From: DASSBG01 sp965651365
Lineage (GTDB): Bacteria; Pseudomonadota; Gammaproteobacteria; Xanthomonadales; Rhodanobacteraceae
Reading direction: 5' to 3'
NCBI GenBank assembly: GCA_965651365.1
Contig: CBFGSA010000045.1
Location: 1 to 19,791 of the forward strand
Length of the DNA stretch: 19,791 nt
Below the pieces are notes generated by a model that worked only from the letters and a program-made list of their open reading frames with translations, had not been told where the DNA came from and ran no database searches. Positions 14,656 to 19,791 of the stretch are shown here, piece by piece. How positions within the stretch are numbered: position 1 is the first letter of the stretch; the number at the start of each line of letters is the position of its first letter. The translations under genes and the position numbers were made by a program.

Positions 14656-14753
14656 GTCATCCCGGAATCGCGAAGCGATATCCGGGATCCAGCGACTTTT
14701 GTGTTTGCCTCGTGGCACGAAAGACACTGGATTCCCGCTTTCGCGGGAATGAC
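14656..14753. repeat. Dispersed GTCATCC...GGAATGAC repeat element, compact copy
   Basis: The left hairpin is CCCGGA/TCCGGG with inner TCGC/GCGA. The right hairpin is TTCCCGC/GCGGGAA, ending GGAATGAC. GGATCCAG and CTGGATTCC lie inverted inside, and CTTTTGTG (14695-14702) can pair with CACGAAAG (14716-14723), so nearly the whole 98 bases can fold as one nested structure. It fills most of the 266-base hemC-gshA spacer; a weak GACTC/GAGTC hairpin lies at 14588-14601. Confidence 0.75.
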
Positions 14754-14836
14754 GAGATAAAGCACGGTGGAGCGAACCTCTGTATGCAAGAAGTTCCGGT
14801 TGGATACACAACCATCGCTTTTGAAGGGAGCACCCA

Positions 14837-16204
14837 GTGTCCATTCCCAGCTCTGCCGCAACAACGCCCATCGAAAGCCGCGACCAGTTGTGCCAGTTTC
14901 TGGCCAGCGGCGAGAAGCCGCGCGCCGACTGGCGCATCGGTACCGAACACGAGAAATTCGGTTTCCGCTGGGAAGACCTGAGGCCGCCCGAGTTCGAAGG
15001 CGAGCGCGGCATTCGTGCGGTGCTGGAAGGCCTGGCCGCGGCCGGCAACTGGGATATCCACCGCGAGGACGGCAAGCCGCTGGCGCTGTCGCGCGATGGC
15101 GCCTCCATCACGCTGGAGCCGGCCGGGCAACTGGAATTGTCCGGTGCGCCGCTGGAGTCGATTCACCAGACCTGCAACGAGGTCAACACCCACCTTGTCG
15201 ACGTGCGCAGCGTAGCCGACGAGCTGGAACTGGGTTTTCTGGGCATGGGTTTCCAGCCCAAGTGGCGGCGCCAGGACATGCCGTGGATGCCCAAGGGACG
15301 CTACAAGATCATGCGCGAGTACATGCCCACGCGCGGCGACCTGGGTCTGGACATGATGACCCGGACCTGTACCGTGCAGGTGAACCTGGATTTTTCCAGC
15401 GAAGCCGACATGGTGAAGAAATTCCGCGTTGGCCTGGCACTGCAGCCGGTTGCAACCGCGCTGTTCGCCGACTCGCCCTTCACCGAAGGCCAGCCCAATG
15501 GCTTCGTGAGCTTCCGCTCGCAGGTATGGACCGACACCGACCCCGACCGCACCGGCATGCTGGACTTCGTGTTCGAGGACGGCTTCGGCTACGAGCGCTG
15601 GGTCGACTACGCGCTCGATGTGCCGATGTACTTCAGCCTGCAGCCCGATGGTCTGGTCAATCTGGCCGGGGCCAGCTTCCGCGATTTTCTCGCCGGCACG
15701 CTGAAGCAGTTGCCGGGTGTGCGGCCGACGCTGCGCGACTGGGCCGACCACCTGACCACGATCTTCCCCGAGGTGCGCTTGAAGCAGTTTCTGGAAATGC
15801 GCGGCGCCGACGGCGGACCGTGGAACCGGATCTGTGCGCTGCCCGCGTTCTGGGTCGGACTGCTGTATGACGACGAAGCCCTGGACGCCGCCTGGGATCT
15901 GGTCAGGGACTTCAGTCTGGCCGAGCGCCACGCTCTGCGCGACGGCGTGCCGCGCCACGGCCTCAAGCTGCCATTCCGCGGCGCCAGTGTGCGCGAGCTG
16001 GCCAGTGAGGCGCTGAAAATGGCCACCCGCGGCCTGGAACGGCGCAACTGCCTGGGCGGCAGCGGCCGCGACGAAAGTGTTTTCCTGGTGCCACTGTATG
16101 AGACGGCCGATTCCGGCCAGACCCCCGCCGAGGAAAAGCTGGCCCTGTTCCACGGCCGCTGGCAGGGCAGCGTCGATCCGGTGTTTCGGGAGTTTGCGTA
16201 TTAG
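14837..16204 (+). CDS. gshA: Glutamate-cysteine ligase, plant/proteobacterial type
   Basis: It makes gamma-glutamylcysteine from glutamate, cysteine and ATP, the first step of glutathione synthesis. The protein has 455 residues from GTG 14837, which follows GAAGGGAG (14823-14830) by six bases. RIGTEHEKFGF (33-43), SITLEPAGQLELSGAP (90-105), MPKGRY (151-156), TRTCTVQVNLDF (175-186) and TEGQPNGFVSFRS are hallmarks of the plant-like GshA class found in alphaproteobacteria and xanthomonads, unrelated in sequence to the enterobacterial enzyme. It stands alone, flanked by two copies of the dispersed repeat. The frame is complete with no missing segment. Confidence 0.95.
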   Translation: MSIPSSAATTPIESRDQLCQFLASGEKPRADWRIGTEHEKFGFRWEDLRPPEFEGERGIRAVLEGLAAAGNWDIHREDGKPLALSRDGASITLEPAGQLELSGAPLESIHQTCNEVNTHLVDVRSVADELELGFLGMGFQPKWRRQDMPWMPKGRYKIMREYMPTRGDLGLDMMTRTCTVQVNLDFSSEADMVKKFRVGLALQPVATALFADSPFTEGQPNGFVSFRSQVWTDTDPDRTGMLDFVFEDGFGYERWVDYALDVPMYFSLQPDGLVNLAGASFRDFLAGTLKQLPGVRPTLRDWADHLTTIFPEVRLKQFLEMRGADGGPWNRICALPAFWVGLLYDDEALDAAWDLVRDFSLAERHALRDGVPRHGLKLPFRGASVRELASEALKMATRGLERRNCLGGSGRDESVFLVPLYETADSGQTPAEEKLALFHGRWQGSVDPVFREFAY

Positions 16205-16247
16205 GCTTGCGGGAGCCGGAACTCGGGCCTCGGGACTTGTATTCACC

Positions 16248-16377
16248 GTCATCCTGGGGCCGGCCGGAGGCCGGAACCCGGGATCCATCTTGATTTTTGT
16301 TGATCCGCATTACGCAGCCTGTTCGGCAATTCGAAAATGGATCCCGGGCTCCTCGCTGCGCTCGGCCCCGGGATGAC
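16248..16377. repeat. Dispersed GTCATCC...GGGATGAC repeat element, third copy
   Basis: The left hairpin has CCGGCC/GGCCGG. GGGATCCAT and ATGGATCCC form a perfect 9-bp inverted pair inside. The right arm runs GATCCCGGG to CCCGGGATGAC. At 130 bases it has the same plan as the copies at 12493 and 14656, but with different stem sequences, as expected if pairing rather than sequence is conserved. Confidence 0.7.
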
Positions 16378-16581
16378 GAAAGAGGAGTCTGCGCCACGAT
16401 GAGCTTCGTTCCTGCAGGATGCCGCTGCGCAAAGCGAAGCGCACCGTTGCGCACGCGTATCGATGAGCATCACCCCTTCTGATTAGAGACTGCAGTTTTC
16501 TGGCAGGTCCGGCTAGGCTGGTGGCGAATGGTCGCGGGTGCTCCTGTGCCCGCGATGTGATGTTGCCATCAGGGGTTGTCC
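16378..16581 (+). promoter_or_regulatory. Leader region of the large surface-protein gene, with hairpin
   Basis: No gene was seen between the repeat and ATG 16582. TCGCGGG (16532-16538) pairs with CCCGCGA (16549-16555) over a ten-base loop, probably in the 5' leader. AGGGG (16571-16575) is the ribosome binding site. No confident promoter could be assigned. Confidence 0.4.
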
Positions 16582-19500
16582 ATGCGTTTTGCCAGATTTC
16601 CATTCGCCCGTTTCCGGTGCGGTTTGCTGCTGCCCGCGGGATGGCTCGTTCTGCTGCTGGCCTGCGGCAGTACGCAGGCGGCCGTGTGCCGGGTGGACAC
16701 CAATGGCAGTGCCGCAAACAGCGGTGCCCAGTGGTCGTCACCCAAGGATCTGACTTCGGCGCTGGCCGACAGCTCCTGCAGCGAAATCTGGGTTCGGCAG
16801 GGAACCTACAAGCCGACTGCAGGCGGTGACCGCGCCGCAACCTTTTCGGTACGCCCCGGCGTGGCGGTGTATGGCGGTTTCGCCGGCAACGAAACGCAGC
16901 GCAGCGCACGCGACCCGAACGCGCACAGCGTGACCCTGTCGGGCGATATCGGCACCAGTGGCGATGCCAGCGACAACAGCTACCACGTGGTCCTTCTGAC
17001 GGGAAGCACGGCTGCCGGGATCAATGACGCCGCCACGCGTCTGGACGGGTTCATCATCCGCGATGGCCACGCCGACAATGGTGGCGGCAGCAACAGCCAG
17101 GATGGTGGCGGCATTCTGTGCATGGGCGAAGGCAGTGGGCACGAGTTCAATCCGACACTGGCGAACCTGGTCATTCGGGACAACCAGGCCAGCTTTGGTG
17201 GCGGCCTGTACAGCCGCAGCAGGGCCAGTGGCCAGTGCAGCCCGCGCATCACCGATGTCGTGTTCAAGAACAACAAGGCCGATTTCCACGGTGGTGCCAT
17301 GTTCACCGAGGGCTGTGCCGGCGACCATTGCGATCCGGTACTGACGCGGGTCAGCTTTGAAGACAATGAGGCCATCGACGGCGATGGCGGGGGCATGTAC
17401 AACTATGGCGAGGGTTCCACGAAATCCTGCAGCCCGGTACTCACCGACGTGCGCTTCTTCGGCAATGTGGCCAGTGACAATGGCGGCGGCATGGCCAACG
17501 ACGGTTACGGCGGCGACAGCAGTCCGCGACTGACCAATGTGACCTTTGCCAACAATCGCGCGACCGGCACTGCTTTTTATGCCGGCAAGGGCGGTGCCAT
17601 GGACAACAGCGGTGCCGACAGCGGCAGAAGCTGGCCGGTACTGAGGAACGTCACCTTCTACAACAATTACGCCCACAACGCTGGCGGGGCCATCCACAAT
17701 GATGGCAGCACTTCGGGTAGTGCGCGGGCCGACATCCGCAATGGCACCTTCTATCTCAACAGCACCGATGGCAGCGGTGCGACCTTCTACAACAACGGTA
17801 CCGATTCCGGCCTGGCGATGACCCTGCTCACCGATTCCATTGCCTGGGGCGGGGTGGTCAACGGCGGTGGCTCCGGTCCGATCGTCCACAACGCGGTCGG
17901 CAATGGCAGCGCGCTGGCCAACATCAATCACAGCGTGGTGGAGGGCGGTTGCCCGGCGGGCAATACCTGCACCATGGTCAATGGAACCAATCCGATTCTG
18001 GATCCGCTGCAGAACAACGGCGGCTACACCGAAACCATGGCGCCGCACACGCCGGGCTCGGCCATTAATGCTGCGAACAGTCCGTGTCTGGCCACCGACC
18101 AGCGCGGCATGCCGCGTCCGCAGGGCGGGTTCTGTGATGCCGGCGCGGTGGAAGTCGTGACCGATCCCTCGCAGGTCAGTGCGGTGGTGACCGGCTCGGG
18201 CAGTGTCAGCGCTGCGGTCAGCCCGGCACCACTGACCGGCAGTATCAGCAACTGCAGCAGTGGTGGCGGAAGCTGCAGCGCCAGCTACCCGCAAATGCTG
18301 TTGGTGAGCCTGGGCGCAACGCCGGCCAGCCACTGGCACTTTACCGGCTGGGGCGGTGATTGTGCTGCTGCCGGCACGAGCACCACGGCCAGCGTCATCA
18401 CCGACCTGGACCGCAACTGCACCGCCGACTTTGCCATCAATGCGCACGCGGTCGGCGGCACGGTCAGTGGCCTGACCGGCAGTGGCCTGGTGCTGCAACT
18501 GAATGGCGGCAATGATCTATCCATCAGCGCCAACGGCAGCTTCAGCTTTGCTGCCAGTGTGGACTACGGCAGTCCGTACAGCGTCAGCGTGTTGACACAA
18601 CCGTCATCGCCGGCGCAGACCTGCGCCGTGAGCAACGCCAGCGGCCCGATGCCCGACGCGGACGTGAGCAACGTGCTGGTGGCTTGCGCCACCGACATGC
18701 ATGTGGTCACAGGCAGCGTGGCAACGGGCCAGGGCAGCATCACGCCGCTGACGCAAAGTGTCGCCGACGGTGCCACCGCGACCTTGACCGTGACGCCGAC
18801 CACGGGCTGGCACGTCGACAGCATCAGCGGCTGTGGCGGCAGCCTGTCCGGCAGCACCTACACCACGGCGGCGGTGATGGCCGACTGCGCGGTCACGGCG
18901 CGCTTTGCCATCAACACGCACACGGTCGGCGGCACGGTCAGTGGTCTCACTGGCAGCGGCCTGGTGCTGCAACTGAATGGCGGCAATGATCTTTCCGTCG
19001 GCGCCAACGGCAGCTTCGGCTTTGCTGCCAGCGTGGATTACGGTAGCTCGTACAGTGTCACCGTCCTGAGCCAGCCCGGCTCGCCGGCCCAGACCTGCAC
19101 GATGAGCCAAGGCAGCGGCACGATGCCCGATGCGGACGTGAGCAACGTGCTGGTGGCTTGCGCCACCGACATGCATGTGGTCACAGGCAGCGTGGCAACG
19201 GGCCAGGGCAGCATCACGCCGCTGACGCAAAGTGTCGCCGACGGTGCCACCGCGACCTTGACCGTGACGCCGGCCACGGGCTGGCACATTGACAGCGTCA
19301 GCGGTTGCGGTGGGGTTCAGTCCGGCAACACCTTCACCACGGCCGCAATTACAGCCGACTGTGCGGTCACTGCAAGCTTCGCCATCAACCGCTACACGGT
19401 CGGAGGCACGGTGAGCGGTGGACATGGCAGTATTTTGCCAGGCAGTGTGAGCGTTGATTTTGGCGACACGGCCACATTGGTCCTGACCGCCGATACCAAT

Positions 19501-19710
19501 TACGAGCTGGACACGGTGAGTGGTTGCGGTGGCAATCTGAACGGCAATCAATGGATCACGGCCCCGATCACCGCCGACTGCACCGTCACCGCGACCTTCC
19601 GCACGACCATTGCCGCCTACGCGCCGGTGCCTGCGCTGGATCGTCGTCTGCTGCTTCTGCTGGCCGTGCTGATCGCCTTGGCCGGCTTGTGGCGCCGACG
19701 TCACACCTGA
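16582..19710 (+). CDS. Large secreted beta-helix protein with InlB-like repeats and sorting tail
   Basis: A 1042-residue surface protein. ATG 16582 is six bases after AGGGG; TTG 16576 is less likely. The signal peptide spans about 1-33 (cleavage TQA/AVC), though LLAC at 25-28 could be a lipobox. Residues 35-115 form the entry domain (IWVRQGTYKPT, AVYGGFAGNE). Residues 115-460 are beta-helix rungs of the form P-LTNVTF-NN-A--GGGM. Residues 471-526 are a choice-of-anchor Q domain (NNGGYTETMAP, DQRGMPRP, DAGAVEV). Residues 532-1005 hold repeat modules: a divergent InlB-type unit, two 158-residue tandem units and a last half unit. The tail (1012-1042), AYAPVPALDRR, a Leu-rich helix and WRRRHT, matches the other two sorting tails here. 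The role is probably adhesion or cell-surface structure (inference). Confidence 0.87.
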   Translation: MRFARFPFARFRCGLLLPAGWLVLLLACGSTQAAVCRVDTNGSAANSGAQWSSPKDLTSALADSSCSEIWVRQGTYKPTAGGDRAATFSVRPGVAVYGGFAGNETQRSARDPNAHSVTLSGDIGTSGDASDNSYHVVLLTGSTAAGINDAATRLDGFIIRDGHADNGGGSNSQDGGGILCMGEGSGHEFNPTLANLVIRDNQASFGGGLYSRSRASGQCSPRITDVVFKNNKADFHGGAMFTEGCAGDHCDPVLTRVSFEDNEAIDGDGGGMYNYGEGSTKSCSPVLTDVRFFGNVASDNGGGMANDGYGGDSSPRLTNVTFANNRATGTAFYAGKGGAMDNSGADSGRSWPVLRNVTFYNNYAHNAGGAIHNDGSTSGSARADIRNGTFYLNSTDGSGATFYNNGTDSGLAMTLLTDSIAWGGVVNGGGSGPIVHNAVGNGSALANINHSVVEGGCPAGNTCTMVNGTNPILDPLQNNGGYTETMAPHTPGSAINAANSPCLATDQRGMPRPQGGFCDAGAVEVVTDPSQVSAVVTGSGSVSAAVSPAPLTGSISNCSSGGGSCSASYPQMLLVSLGATPASHWHFTGWGGDCAAAGTSTTASVITDLDRNCTADFAINAHAVGGTVSGLTGSGLVLQLNGGNDLSISANGSFSFAASVDYGSPYSVSVLTQPSSPAQTCAVSNASGPMPDADVSNVLVACATDMHVVTGSVATGQGSITPLTQSVADGATATLTVTPTTGWHVDSISGCGGSLSGSTYTTAAVMADCAVTARFAINTHTVGGTVSGLTGSGLVLQLNGGNDLSVGANGSFGFAASVDYGSSYSVTVLSQPGSPAQTCTMSQGSGTMPDADVSNVLVACATDMHVVTGSVATGQGSITPLTQSVADGATATLTVTPATGWHIDSVSGCGGVQSGNTFTTAAITADCAVTASFAINRYTVGGTVSGGHGSILPGSVSVDFGDTATLVLTADTNYELDTVSGCGGNLNGNQWITAPITADCTVTATFRTTIAAYAPVPALDRRLLLLLAVLIALAGLWRRRHT
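18451..19398 (+). repeat. Tandem 474-bp duplication inside the large surface-protein gene
   Basis: Two head-to-tail units, 18451-18924 and 18925-19398, are in frame (158 codons each). A third start at 19399, exactly 474 bases on, diverges after a few codons. Positions 18658-18798 and 19132-19272 are identical over 141 bases including synonymous sites, while other parts differ. Confidence 0.9.
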
Positions 19711-19791
19711 CAGTGGAATGATCGGTTACACTCGTGGCCTGCATTTTTTCGTGTACGTTTCTTGGCCGCATCCTCCCGCACTTCGTCCCGC
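19711..19791. other. Right-edge stretch with no gene seen
   Basis: These 81 bases after the last stop codon contain no supported reading frame and no clear terminator. Confidence 0.5.

Noticed and set aside
3351..16204. met operon, cysQ and gshA as one sulfur-metabolism cluster
   Set aside because: They are separate transcription units with unrelated genes between them; proximity alone is weak evidence.
14657..18498. Long minus-strand frames (543 and 586 residues) opposite gshA and the large surface protein
   Set aside because: They overlap well-supported genes, lack domains and cross repeat elements.
1..19791. tRNA or rRNA genes, CRISPR arrays, transposases, phage genes
   Set aside because: None was recognised on either strand when reading the spacers and genes.

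Overview
The window is high-GC gammaproteobacterial DNA, most likely from the Xanthomonadales/Lysobacterales (Rhodanobacteraceae-like). This rests on gene content: a SAM-I riboswitch in front of metX-metB-hom, a plant-type glutamate-cysteine ligase, gspLMN, a DUF6164-type protein, REP palindromes of the GTAG type and surface proteins with VP-x-x C-terminal sorting tails. The placement is inference from gene families, not a database match.

Layout. Positions 1-1553 (minus) hold prfC, cut at the left edge. Positions 1622-1990 hold a small membrane protein, and 2164-2928 a secreted protein with a sorting tail, closed by a strong terminator. Positions 3096-6723 form the methionine-branch operon: a palindromic operator over the -35, a promoter, a SAM-I riboswitch, a ribosome-binding-site-masking hairpin, then metX, metB and hom. 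Positions 6919-10065 form a tight operon of gspL, gspM, gspN and an inositol-monophosphatase-family phosphatase. Positions 10232-11818 encode a secreted beta-helix protein. Positions 11905-16204 carry nudE, cysQ, hemC and gshA, separated by repeat elements. Positions 16582-19710 encode a 1042-residue secreted beta-helix/repeat protein.

How the genes work together. Hom makes homoserine, MetX acylates it and MetB condenses the ester with cysteine. The whole unit appears to be shut by SAM at translation and by a DNA-binding repressor at transcription. cysQ (PAP removal during sulfate assimilation) and gshA (glutathione from cysteine) are related to sulfur metabolism but lie in separate units. 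GspL, GspM and GspN are inner-membrane assembly parts of a type II secretion system, yet no other gsp gene is present. Three unlinked secreted proteins share a C-terminal tail of VP motif, transmembrane helix and basic end, pointing to a common sorting route whose enzyme is not in the window.

Spacers carry two families of palindromic repeats. One starts GTCATCC and ends GGAATGAC/GGGATGAC. The other is GTAG plus a hairpin (REP type), and its TAG serves as the stop codon of neighbouring genes. No tRNA, rRNA, CRISPR array, transposase or phage gene was seen.
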